Source: SIG603 sp044432645 (GTDB taxonomy: Bacteria > Bacillota > Clostridia > Oscillospirales > Acutalibacteraceae). From it: DNA of 64,000 bases. The stretch covers positions 62,001 to 126,000 of the forward strand of contig JAWXUM010000002.1 in assembly GCA_044432645.1 (NCBI GenBank). The letters are read 5' to 3'. Positions 32,814 through 39,560 of this stretch are shown piece by piece; position 1 is the stretch's first letter, and every line of letters begins with the position of its first letter. The translations under genes were made by a program, and so were the position numbers. Under the pieces are notes generated by a model. That model saw nothing but the letters and a program-made list of their open reading frames with translations, was not told the origin of the DNA and did no database searches.

Positions 32814-33439
32814 TAATTGGCGCTGTTTCAGATGTAAAAAAAGAAATCTTTGATGAATTTTTTTTAGAAGATTACTTTATTATTTGTGCAGATGCTGGAC
32901 TTCTAACAGCAGAAAAATATGGCATTAAACCAGATTTAGTAGTTGGAGATTTTGACTCTTTAGGCGTTGTACCTAGTTCTAAAAAGTACAATGTTAAAGT
33001 TTTACCTGCTAAAAAAGACGTTACTGATACTATGTACTGTGTACTTATGGCTATGCACGAGGGATACAGACAATTTGTTTTAATCGGTTGTACTGGTGGC
33101 GAAAGAGGCGACCACACAATGGCAAATTACAACACAATGCTTTACATTGTACGCAAAGGTGGAAGCTGTGTTATGGTTGACAATACAAGCAAAACATTTT
33201 TGTTAGGCGACAGCAGACTTCGCATAATTGACCAAATTGGTTGCACTGTTTCAGTTTTTCCTTTTGGTACAAACATGTGTAATGTAAGCTACGAGGGATT
33301 AAAATATCCACTTTATAAAGCTGACTTAATGATGGGCGATACCGTAATGGGTGTTAGTAATGAAATTAATTCAGATTTTGCTCAAATCGAAATCAACGCT
33401 GGCTTTGCTATGATAGTTGTTTACGATAAACCTTTTTAA
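32795..33439 (+). CDS. thiN: Thiamine diphosphokinase
   Basis: 214 aa. Catalytic-domain motifs: CADAGLLTAEKYGIKPDLVVGDFDSLG (~30-57), KKDVTDTMYCVLMA (~72) and GCTGGERGDHTMANYNTML (~97-115); small C-terminal beta-domain. Converts thiamine to ThDP with ATP. AAAGGA lies within rsgA, and the overlap suggests coupled translation. The gene is followed by a strong terminator. Confidence 0.95.
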   Translation: MAKKCIIIGAVSDVKKEIFDEFFLEDYFIICADAGLLTAEKYGIKPDLVVGDFDSLGVVPSSKKYNVKVLPAKKDVTDTMYCVLMAMHEGYRQFVLIGCTGGERGDHTMANYNTMLYIVRKGGSCVMVDNTSKTFLLGDSRLRIIDQIGCTVSVFPFGTNMCNVSYEGLKYPLYKADLMMGDTVMGVSNEINSDFAQIEINAGFAMIVVYDKPF

Positions 33440-33453
33440 TAGTTAACAAAATA

Positions 33454-33508
33454 ATCACCACTGCATACTATGTATTATTACATGGTGTGGTGGTGATTTT
33501 TATTTTTA
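33454..33508 (+). terminator. Terminator at the end of the yicC-thiN cluster
   Basis: ATCACCAC (33454-33461) / GTGGTGAT (33490-33497), stem extendable by wobble pairs, then TTTTATTTTT. Confidence 0.8.
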
Positions 33509-33672
33509 ATAAATGCGTAAATTCTTATAGAAGAAATTGCAGTTCTTTTGGTGGCTATCTTGTAGCTTTTGGCATTGGCATGACAGCTTCTTGTTGTTGT
33601 CCTTTTACTTTTATAATGTTTTTGTCTGCTATTATTATCACAGCATTAGGTATTGCAGTAATAAAAAGATAG
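33487..33672 (+). CDS. Possible small hydrophobic, Cys-rich protein (start unclear)
   Basis: The open frame encodes up to 61 aa. From residue ~17 it reads NCSSFGGYLVAFGIGMTASCCCPFTFIMFLSAIIITALGIAVIKR: a Cys cluster followed by a ~20-residue hydrophobic helix and a basic end, reminiscent of small clostridial membrane proteins. The only usable start (GTG 33487) lies inside the terminator stem and has no ribosome site, and the next Met is in mid-helix. Either it starts at a non-standard codon after 33510 or it is a decaying or non-coding stretch. No function can be given. Confidence 0.35.
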   Translation: MVVIFIFNKCVNSYRRNCSSFGGYLVAFGIGMTASCCCPFTFIMFLSAIIITALGIAVIKR

Positions 33673-33682
33673 AGGTGTTTTT

Positions 33683-33772
33683 ATGAAAGTAGTTGTAGTA
33701 CATAGCAAAGGTATAATTGGATTTATTTTAAGAAAAGCTTTCGGAGTCAAAAAAATTCAAAATGAAATATAA
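33683..33772 (+). CDS. spoVM: SpoVM-like small amphipathic peptide
   Basis: 29 aa: MKVVVVHSKG, then an amphipathic helix with IIGFILRKAFGVKK and end IQNEI. Good ribosome site GAGGTG 6 nt before the ATG. Bacillus SpoVM is 26 aa, has the same layout (short beta-like start, amphipathic Lys/Arg-bearing helix ending in GxxK-type basic turn) and lies directly downstream of thiN, exactly as here. It would recognise the convex forespore membrane and recruit SpoIVA. Pro9, important in Bacillus for the helix kink, is Lys here, followed by Gly10. Identification rests on synteny, size and pattern. Confidence 0.65.
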   Translation: MKVVVVHSKGIIGFILRKAFGVKKIQNEI

Positions 33773-33777
33773 ATTCC

Positions 33778-33806
33778 TTGACAGTTTAGCAGTAGTATTA
33801 TATTAT
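33778..33806 (+). promoter_or_regulatory. Sigma-A promoter of the aldo/keto reductase gene
   Basis: TTGACA (33778-33783), 17-nt spacer, TATTAT (33801-33806), 35 nt before the ATG. Confidence 0.75.
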
Positions 33807-33840
33807 AAATTATATAAAAGTAAATTTGAGGTGTAATACT

Positions 33841-34800
33841 ATGGAATATGGGAAAATTGAAGGATTAGATAAAAAGGTTTCAAGAATAGTTTTTGGTGCT
33901 GCGCACTTGCCAAACGATAATCCAAAAGAATGCTTTAAACAGCTTGATGACATGTACAGTTTAGGCATTAATGTTTTTGACACTGCAGCTGTTTATGGTG
34001 GTGGTGTAAACGAAACTGTATTAATAAATTGGGTAGCTGATAGAGCTATTCATGACGATGTTATCATAATTTCGAAATGCGCACATCATAACAGATTTCG
34101 AAAAAGAGCGAATTCTTTTGATATAATGTCAGATATTTCTGACGCACTAGCAAAACCAGGTGCAGACTACATAGATATATATTTAATGCACCGTGACGAC
34201 CCTAGTGTTCAAGTTAGTAGCATTATTGATACGATGAATAGACTTTATGAAAGTGGTAAAGTTAAAGTTTTTGGTGTGTCAAATTGGCGTGAAAATCGAG
34301 TTATAGAAGCTAATGAATACGCATATAAACATGGGCTTATGCCGTTTAGTGCAGTTAGCCCCCAATTTGGATTGGCTGTGCAAGTTGGCGAGCCTTGGTC
34401 AGGCGACAGTGTTTCCTTAGGAACTGATAATGCTGAAACTTACAGGAAGTATATATTGAAAAATAATATTCCAGTTTTTTCATATTCATCACTAGGTGGT
34501 GGGTTTTTATCAGGTAAATTTAAGTCGAACGATATACAAACAGCTAAAACAGTTTTAAAGCAAGGGACACAAGTGGGATATTTTTGCGAAGAGAATTTTG
34601 AAAGATTAAGACGAGCCGAAGAAATAGCAAAAAAGAAAAATACTACAGTTCCAGTTGTTTCTCTAGCATGGGTATTGAATCAAGAGATAAATACATTTCC
34701 AATAATTTCGGTGAGTAATAAAAAACGAATGGAAGAAAATATTAAAGCATTTGATATAAATCTAACAAAAGAAGAAGTCGATTGGATGAATTTGAAATAA
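33841..34800 (+). CDS. Aldo/keto reductase
   Basis: 319 aa from the ATG at 33841 (MEYGKIEGLDKKVSRIVFGAAHL) with GAGGTG upstream; an in-frame TTG five codons earlier overlaps that site. The TIM-barrel tetrad is visible: Asp and Tyr in FDTAAVYGGG (~44-53), Lys in IISKCAHHN (~77) and His in YLMHRDDP (~112). NAD(P)H-dependent carbonyl/aldehyde reductase, possibly acting on sugar-derived carbonyls given the neighbouring AraC-alpha-galactosidase genes. Substrate unknown. Confidence 0.9.
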   Translation: MEYGKIEGLDKKVSRIVFGAAHLPNDNPKECFKQLDDMYSLGINVFDTAAVYGGGVNETVLINWVADRAIHDDVIIISKCAHHNRFRKRANSFDIMSDISDALAKPGADYIDIYLMHRDDPSVQVSSIIDTMNRLYESGKVKVFGVSNWRENRVIEANEYAYKHGLMPFSAVSPQFGLAVQVGEPWSGDSVSLGTDNAETYRKYILKNNIPVFSYSSLGGGFLSGKFKSNDIQTAKTVLKQGTQVGYFCEENFERLRRAEEIAKKKNTTVPVVSLAWVLNQEINTFPIISVSNKKRMEENIKAFDINLTKEEVDWMNLK

Positions 34801-34812
34801 GGATAAATATAC

Positions 34813-34859
34813 ACAGCAGGTAACTGTAAAAAGCGGTTAACTGCTGTTTTGTTTTCTTT
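34813..34859 (+). terminator. Terminator of the aldo/keto reductase gene
   Basis: CAGCAGgTAACTG / CGGTTAaCTGCTG stem with one mismatch, followed by TTTTGTTTTCTTT. Lies between convergent genes. Confidence 0.75.
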
Positions 34860-34860
34860 G

Positions 34861-35667
34861 TTATCTTCCAAAAAAGAAACTATTGTTAATTTCTTTTATA
34901 AATTGTTTTGGTGTTTTGCCTGTTTCTTTTTTAAAATGCTTGCAAAGTGCTGGAGCGTCTATAAATCCACATGACAGTGCAATTTGATTTAAAGTGAATT
35001 TATTTTCCATAATCATATTTTTGGCAGCGTTTATTTTTATGCTATTCAAAAATATTTTTGGCGATTGCTGTGCATTAGCTATAAAAACTTTGTATAAATA
35101 CGTTCTGTCTATTCCAACAAATTTAGCTACATCATTTACCGAAATTCCATACATGAAATTATTGTGTATGTAATCACTAGCTTTTGAAAAATATATTTTA
35201 TCATATGAGCCGTGTAGGTTTTTTTCTTGTTTAACAAGTTGAGAAATCATATTGTAAAACACTGCTCTATGGTTATAATTATTAAAATTCGGGTCATCAA
35301 AAATATCCAAAAGTCTTTGAAATTCATTAGTGAAACTTATTTTATCTTCGGCTTTCATTGTGTAATTTATATTGCATTTATTTAAAATTTCTCTAACTTC
35401 ATATCCGTCAAAAGCCACCCACATGTATTCCCAAGGCTCACTGAAGTCAGCTGTATAAGTGGTTAATTCGCCAGGTTTTATCAAAAATCCCTCGCCACTA
35501 TTTATCATATAATGTTTGTCGTTTACATGGTAAACACCTTTTCCGTTCACTACGAAATGCAAAAGATAATGTGTTCTAACAGCAGGACCAAAACTGTGAG
35601 CTTTTTCGCAAATTTCACTGCCACAATAATATATCTCTAAAGATTTACCAAATACGTTATTTTCCAT
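34861..35667 (-). CDS. AraC-family transcriptional regulator with N-terminal cupin
   Basis: 268 aa. N-terminal AraC-type sugar-binding cupin (~15-110; HYLLHFVVNGKGVYHVNDKHY, GEGFLIKPGELTTY) and C-terminal double HTH (~170-265; ISVNDVAKFVGIDRTYLYKVF, FTLNQIALSCGFIDAPALCKHFKKETGKTPKQF). The layout is that of MsmR/RafR-like activators. It is divergent from a GH4 alpha-galactosidase gene, with 136 nt between starts, so it most likely activates it in response to an alpha-galactoside. AGGAG site. Confidence 0.92.
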   Translation of the reverse strand: MENNVFGKSLEIYYCGSEICEKAHSFGPAVRTHYLLHFVVNGKGVYHVNDKHYMINSGEGFLIKPGELTTYTADFSEPWEYMWVAFDGYEVREILNKCNINYTMKAEDKISFTNEFQRLLDIFDDPNFNNYNHRAVFYNMISQLVKQEKNLHGSYDKIYFSKASDYIHNNFMYGISVNDVAKFVGIDRTYLYKVFIANAQQSPKIFLNSIKINAAKNMIMENKFTLNQIALSCGFIDAPALCKHFKKETGKTPKQFIKEINNSFFFGR

Positions 35668-35688
35668 AATATCACTCCTAATAGTTTA

Positions 35689-35717
35689 AGTTTATCATAT
35701 AAAATTCAACAAATCAA
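35689..35717 (-). promoter_or_regulatory. Possible promoter of the AraC-type gene
   Basis: Minus strand TTGATT (35712-35717), 17-nt spacer, TAAACT (35689-35694). Weak -10. Confidence 0.35.
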
Positions 35718-35724
35718 CAATTTT

Positions 35725-35753
35725 TTGAAACAAAAAACTATATATTTTATTAC
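35725..35753 (+). promoter_or_regulatory. Possible promoter of the GH4 gene
   Basis: TTGAAA (35725-35730), 17-nt spacer, TATTAC (35748-35753). The two -35 boxes of the divergent pair are 7 nt apart; the imperfect inverted repeat TTCAA/TTGAA between them is a possible AraC site. Confidence 0.4.
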
Positions 35754-35803
35754 TTTTTTATTATACAATATAGATAATAAATTATATTATTTGGAGGTTT
35801 ATT

Positions 35804-37126
35804 ATGACTAAAATTACGTTTATGGGTGCTGGCAGTACAGTTTTTGCTAGAAATGTTTTAGGCGACTGCATGTGCACTCCTGTACTTCAAGATGCAACAA
35901 TTGCACTTTATGATATTGATGAAGAAAGATTAGAAGAGTCCTTTGTTATTTTATCTGCGATTAACGAAAACATTAATGAGGGACGCTCTAAAATTGAAAA
36001 ATATTGTGGAGTGAAAAACAGAAAAGATGCTTTGCGTGGTGCAAAATTTGTTGTAGACGCTATTCAAGTTGGTCTTTACGACCCTTGCACAATTATCGAC
36101 TTTGAAATCCCTAAAAAATACGGACTTAAACAAACTATTGCTGATACTTTAGGAATTGGTGGCATAATGAGAGGTCTTAGAACGATTCCTGTTCTCAAAG
36201 CCTTTGCAGATGATATGGAAGAGGTTTGCCCAGATGCTTGGTTCTTAAATTATACAAATCCTATGTCAATTTTAGCTGGATATATGCAAAGATACACTAA
36301 AATTAAAACAGTTGGTCTTTGCCACAGCGTTCAAACTTGCTCTAGCCGACTTTTAAAAGATTTAGACATGGAAGATAAGCTAGAGAGTAGAGATGAGCTA
36401 ATCGCTGGTATCAATCACATGGCCTGGTTACTTAAAATTAAGGATAAAGACGGCAATGACTTGTATCCTAAAATTAAAGAAAAATCAGCTGAAAAGAATG
36501 CTACTGAAAAGCACGAAGATATGGTTCGTTATGAATACATCAAATATTTTGGATATTATTGTACAGAATCAAGCGAACATAATGCTGAATATAATCCGTT
36601 TTTTATCAAAAATAAATATCCAGAACTTATCGAAAAATACAATATTCCACTAGATGAATACCCTCGTCGTTGCATTAAACAAATTGCTGGTTGGAAAGAA
36701 GAAAAAGAAAATATTATGAACGGTGGCAACATCACACATGAACGTTCTTTAGAGTACGCATCATATATTATGGAAGCTATCGTAACAGGAGTTCCATATA
36801 AAATTGGTGGCAATGTTATCAATAATGGTTTAATTGAAAATTTACCAGCTGATGCTTGTGTAGAAGTTCCTTGTATGGTCGACAAAAATGGTGTTAATCC
36901 TTGTTATGTTGGCAAATTACCGGTTCAACTTGCAGCTATGAATATGACAAATATTAACGCACAACTTATGACTATTGAAGCAGCAGTAACAAAAAAACGT
37001 GAAGATATTTACATGGCAGCTATGCTTGACCCACACACAGCAGCAGAGCTATCAATTGAGGATATAGTTGCTATGTGTGACGAATTAATCGAAGCACATG
37101 GTGAATATATGGCAGATTATAAATAA
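35804..37126 (+). CDS. melA: GH4 alpha-galactosidase (MelA-type)
   Basis: 440 aa. NAD-dependent glycoside hydrolase family 4: dinucleotide loop FMGAGSTVFARNVLGD (5-20) as in MelA, LYDIDEERL, YTNPMS (~145), the metal/catalytic CHSVQ (~170), AGINHMAW (~196). The CHSVQ form distinguishes MelA from the alpha-galacturonidase LplD (CHEV). Uses NAD+ and Mn2+ with an oxidation-elimination mechanism to cleave alpha-galactosides such as melibiose, in the cytosol. GGAGG site; divergent AraC regulator. No transporter gene is linked. Confidence 0.87.
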   Translation: MTKITFMGAGSTVFARNVLGDCMCTPVLQDATIALYDIDEERLEESFVILSAINENINEGRSKIEKYCGVKNRKDALRGAKFVVDAIQVGLYDPCTIIDFEIPKKYGLKQTIADTLGIGGIMRGLRTIPVLKAFADDMEEVCPDAWFLNYTNPMSILAGYMQRYTKIKTVGLCHSVQTCSSRLLKDLDMEDKLESRDELIAGINHMAWLLKIKDKDGNDLYPKIKEKSAEKNATEKHEDMVRYEYIKYFGYYCTESSEHNAEYNPFFIKNKYPELIEKYNIPLDEYPRRCIKQIAGWKEEKENIMNGGNITHERSLEYASYIMEAIVTGVPYKIGGNVINNGLIENLPADACVEVPCMVDKNGVNPCYVGKLPVQLAAMNMTNINAQLMTIEAAVTKKREDIYMAAMLDPHTAAELSIEDIVAMCDELIEAHGEYMADYK

Positions 37127-37160
37127 TTAAAATTATTAGAGTATTGTATCAATTGTTTTC

Positions 37161-37184
37161 AAATTGCAAATTTGCAATTTTTTA
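37161..37184 (+). terminator. Terminator of the GH4 gene
   Basis: Palindrome AAATTGCAAATTTGCAATTT (37161-37180) continuing into TTTT; short AT-rich stem, so weak to moderate. Confidence 0.5.
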
Positions 37185-37318
37185 GTAATTATATACAATA
37201 CTCGCTTGCTTTTGTTAGTAAAGTTAGTTTAAAAATTTCGTCGATTTCAATTTGTGTTTTTGAGATAAAAAAAATGTGTATTTTCGAAAAAAATGTTAGT
37301 CTAAATTTGGTAATTTGC

Positions 37319-37347
37319 TTGATAATTAATATCATATATGATATTAT
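37319..37347 (+). promoter_or_regulatory. Promoter of the mdh-hdr-flx-frd operon
   Basis: TTGATA (37319-37324), 17-nt spacer, TATTAT (37342-37347), ~58-nt leader. This appears to be the only strong promoter before the 12.5-kb gene series. The AT-rich stretch 37185-37318 upstream contains no gene that I would support. Confidence 0.65.
37327..37346. promoter_or_regulatory. 20-bp perfect palindrome overlapping the promoter (candidate operator)
   Basis: TAATATCATATATGATATTA is a perfect inverted repeat filling most of the spacer and covering five bases of the -10. A protein bound here would block polymerase. It does not match the Rex consensus (TTGTTAA-N4-TTAACAA); half-site TATCATA resembles some CRP/FNR or GntR sites only loosely. 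Confidence 0.55.
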
Positions 37348-37411
37348 ATACTTATTAATTATGTAAATTAATAAATGTATTAATAAATTGAAGATTGAGA
37401 GGAATTTAATT

Positions 37412-38356
37412 ATGCAAAGAAAAATTACAATCATCGGCGCTGGTAGCGTTGGTTCAACAATCGCGTACACGCTTTCAAACACAGACATCGCTTCTGACAT
37501 CGTGTTAATCGATATTAATAAAGAAAAGGCTGAAGGCGAAGTTATGGATATTATCCAAGGTACTTGCTTCCGTGACCCTATTTCTATTACAGCGGGTGAC
37601 TACTGCGACGCTATCGATTCTAACATTGTTATCATAACATCAGGTCTTCCTAGAAAACCAGGTCAAACAAGACTAGAGCTTACTCAAAACAATGTTAATA
37701 TCTTAAAACAAATTACTCCTGAAATCGTTAAATATGCACCTGATGCACTTTATATTATTGTAAGTAACCCAGTTGATATTATGACTTACATGTTCACAAA
37801 AATTTCTGGTATTCCTGAAAACCAAATCATCGGTTCAGGTACAATTCTTGATACAGCTAGACTTCGTTACGGTTTGTCAGAAAAATTAAACGTTGCACAA
37901 AAAAATATTCATGCTCACGTTTTAGGTGAACACGGCGATACATCTTTCATTCCTTGGTCAAACGTTATTGTTTCTACAACAAATATCGACTATTACTATG
38001 AAATAGCTAAAGAGTCAAATATTCATTGTGAACAAATTGATAAAGAAGAAATGATTAACTATGTAAGAAAATCAGGTGGTAAAATAATTGCAAACAAAGG
38101 CGCAACTTATTATGCTGTATCAGCTTCAGTTGTTAATTTGTGTAGTATTTTAACAGCTTCTTCAAGTTCTATAGCTACTGTTTCTACTATGCTTCATGGT
38201 GAATATGGTCTAGATGATGTTTGCCTAAGTGTTCTAACTTTAGTTGGACCTAACGGTGTTGAAGGTAAATTAGAAGCTAAATTAACAAGCGAAGAAATCG
38301 ATAAACTTCACAAAAGTGCTAACGCTTTAAAAGAGATTATCGCAGGAATTGAATAA
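37412..38356 (+). CDS. mdh: LDH-fold malate dehydrogenase (Arg at the specificity position)
   Basis: 314 aa from the ATG at 37412 (MQRKITIIGAGSVGSTIAY), with AGAGGAA upstream; a TTG eight codons earlier is unsupported. Rossmann GAGSVGS at 9-15, catalytic D147 and R150 in GSGTILDTARLRY, H174 in HVLGEHGDTS. The backbone resembles L-lactate dehydrogenase (IGSGTxLDxAR), but the substrate-loop specificity residue is Arg81 in GLPRKPGQTR, where LDH has Gln and malate dehydrogenase has Arg (position 102 in Bacillus LDH numbering); exchanging that single residue is known to change specificity to malate. The following genes (fumarase, fumarate reductase) support oxaloacetate-to-malate. Alternative: LDH. 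Confidence 0.8.
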   Translation: MQRKITIIGAGSVGSTIAYTLSNTDIASDIVLIDINKEKAEGEVMDIIQGTCFRDPISITAGDYCDAIDSNIVIITSGLPRKPGQTRLELTQNNVNILKQITPEIVKYAPDALYIIVSNPVDIMTYMFTKISGIPENQIIGSGTILDTARLRYGLSEKLNVAQKNIHAHVLGEHGDTSFIPWSNVIVSTTNIDYYYEIAKESNIHCEQIDKEEMINYVRKSGGKIIANKGATYYAVSASVVNLCSILTASSSSIATVSTMLHGEYGLDDVCLSVLTLVGPNGVEGKLEAKLTSEEIDKLHKSANALKEIIAGIE

Positions 38357-38374
38357 AACTTACCGGAGGAAAAA

Positions 38375-39166
38375 ATGAAGTACAGTTATTATCCAGGATG
38401 TACCCTTAAAACTAAAGCTAAAAAATTAGATTTTTATGCTAAAGCTTCTGCTAAGGCCCTAGGATTTGAACTGGAAGAAATTGAGTGCTGGCAATGTTGT
38501 GGTGGTGTTTATCCACTAGGCACTGATGAAATAGCAAGTAAACTATCTTCAGTTCGAGCTTTGAACGAAGCAAAAGAGAAAAAACAAGATTTAGTTACTT
38601 TGTGTTCTGCTTGTCACCATGTTATTAAACGTGTTAATGACGACATGTTAAATGTAGAGGACATCAGAACAAGAGCTAATAATTATATGAAACTTGATGA
38701 ACCTTATGTAGGTGAAACTCAAGTACTACACTTTTTAGAAGTTCTTCGTGACCGTGTTGGTTTTGCCGAGCTTAAAAAAAGGGTTGTTAATCCTTTAAAA
38801 GGTAGAAAAATTGGCGCATATTACGGTTGTCTTCTTTTAAGACCAAGCGATGTAATGGCTTTTGACGACCCAGAAAACCCAACAATTATCGAAGATTTTA
38901 TTAAGGCTTTAGGTGCAACTCCTGTTATCTATCCTTATAGAAACGAATGTTGTGGTGGTTATATTTCTTTAAAAGAAAAAGATATGGCTAAAAGTATGAC
39001 TGAAAAAATCAAAGAATCTGCTATCGGTTTTGGTGCAGAGTCTTTAATTACAGCATGTCCACTATGTCTTTATAACTTAAATAAAAGCGAAACTAATTTA
39101 CCTGTTTATTATTTAACAGAGCTATTAGCAGAAGCTTTAGGTGTAAAAGAGGAGGAGCAAAACTGA
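38375..39166 (+). CDS. hdrB: Heterodisulfide reductase subunit B-like (two CCG domains)
   Basis: 263 aa. Two complete CCG motifs: C9, C41-C42, C77, C80 and C152, C192-C193, C228, C231. In methanogen HdrB each binds a non-cubane [4Fe-4S] cluster that splits the CoM-S-S-CoB disulfide; in bacteria the natural disulfide or thiol partner is mostly unknown. It is cytosolic here and part of an HdrABC set in the order B-C-A. GGAGG site. The TGA overlaps hdrC's ATG. Confidence 0.92.
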   Translation: MKYSYYPGCTLKTKAKKLDFYAKASAKALGFELEEIECWQCCGGVYPLGTDEIASKLSSVRALNEAKEKKQDLVTLCSACHHVIKRVNDDMLNVEDIRTRANNYMKLDEPYVGETQVLHFLEVLRDRVGFAELKKRVVNPLKGRKIGAYYGCLLLRPSDVMAFDDPENPTIIEDFIKALGATPVIYPYRNECCGGYISLKEKDMAKSMTEKIKESAIGFGAESLITACPLCLYNLNKSETNLPVYYLTELLAEALGVKEEEQN

Positions 39167-39555
39167 TGAGTCATAAAAATAGCGATGCACAAAGAATAGC
39201 ACAAATCAGTGGCGCAAATCCTGCTAAATGTATGAAATGTGGTAAATGTTCTGCTACATGTCCAGCATTTAACGAAATGGATATCAAGCCACATCAATTT
39301 GTTTCTTATGTTATAAACGATAATGTAGAAGCACTAGTTAACAGCGAAAGTTTATGGAAATGTCTTTCATGCTTTGCTTGTGTAGAACGTTGTCCAAGAG
39401 GTGTTAAACCTGGTCAAATTATTGATGCTGCAAGACAAATTGTAGTTCGTCAAAGCGAAGGAAATTACCTAAAACCAGAGCAAATTCCTGCACTTTTAGA
39501 TGAAGATTTACCACAACAGCTACTTGTTAGCGCATTTAGAAGATATAGGAGGTAA
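39166..39555 (+). CDS. hdrC: Heterodisulfide reductase subunit C-like 4Fe-4S protein
   Basis: 129 aa. Two CxxCxxCxxxC/P motifs: C22/C25/C28/C32 and C66/C69/C72/C76 hold two [4Fe-4S] clusters. No transmembrane helix. HdrC carries electrons between HdrA and HdrB. Translation coupled to hdrB by ATGA-type overlap; hdrA follows after 5 nt. Confidence 0.93.
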   Translation: MSHKNSDAQRIAQISGANPAKCMKCGKCSATCPAFNEMDIKPHQFVSYVINDNVEALVNSESLWKCLSCFACVERCPRGVKPGQIIDAARQIVVRQSEGNYLKPEQIPALLDEDLPQQLLVSAFRRYRR

Positions 39556-39560
39556 AAATA

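Noticed and set aside
35804..37126. Alpha-galacturonidase (LplD) because galacturonate genes uxaAB are in the window
   Set aside because: GH4 motif reads CHSVQ and GAGSTVFARN, as in MelA alpha-galactosidases, and uxaAB are 15 kb away.
37172..37366. 64-aa open frame between the GH4 gene and mdh
   Set aside because: AT-rich spacer containing a terminator, promoter and palindrome; no ribosome site and low-complexity composition.
37412..38356. Calling this gene L-lactate dehydrogenase
   Set aside because: Overall similarity is to LDH, but the specificity residue is Arg and the operon makes fumarate and succinate; malate dehydrogenase fits better.
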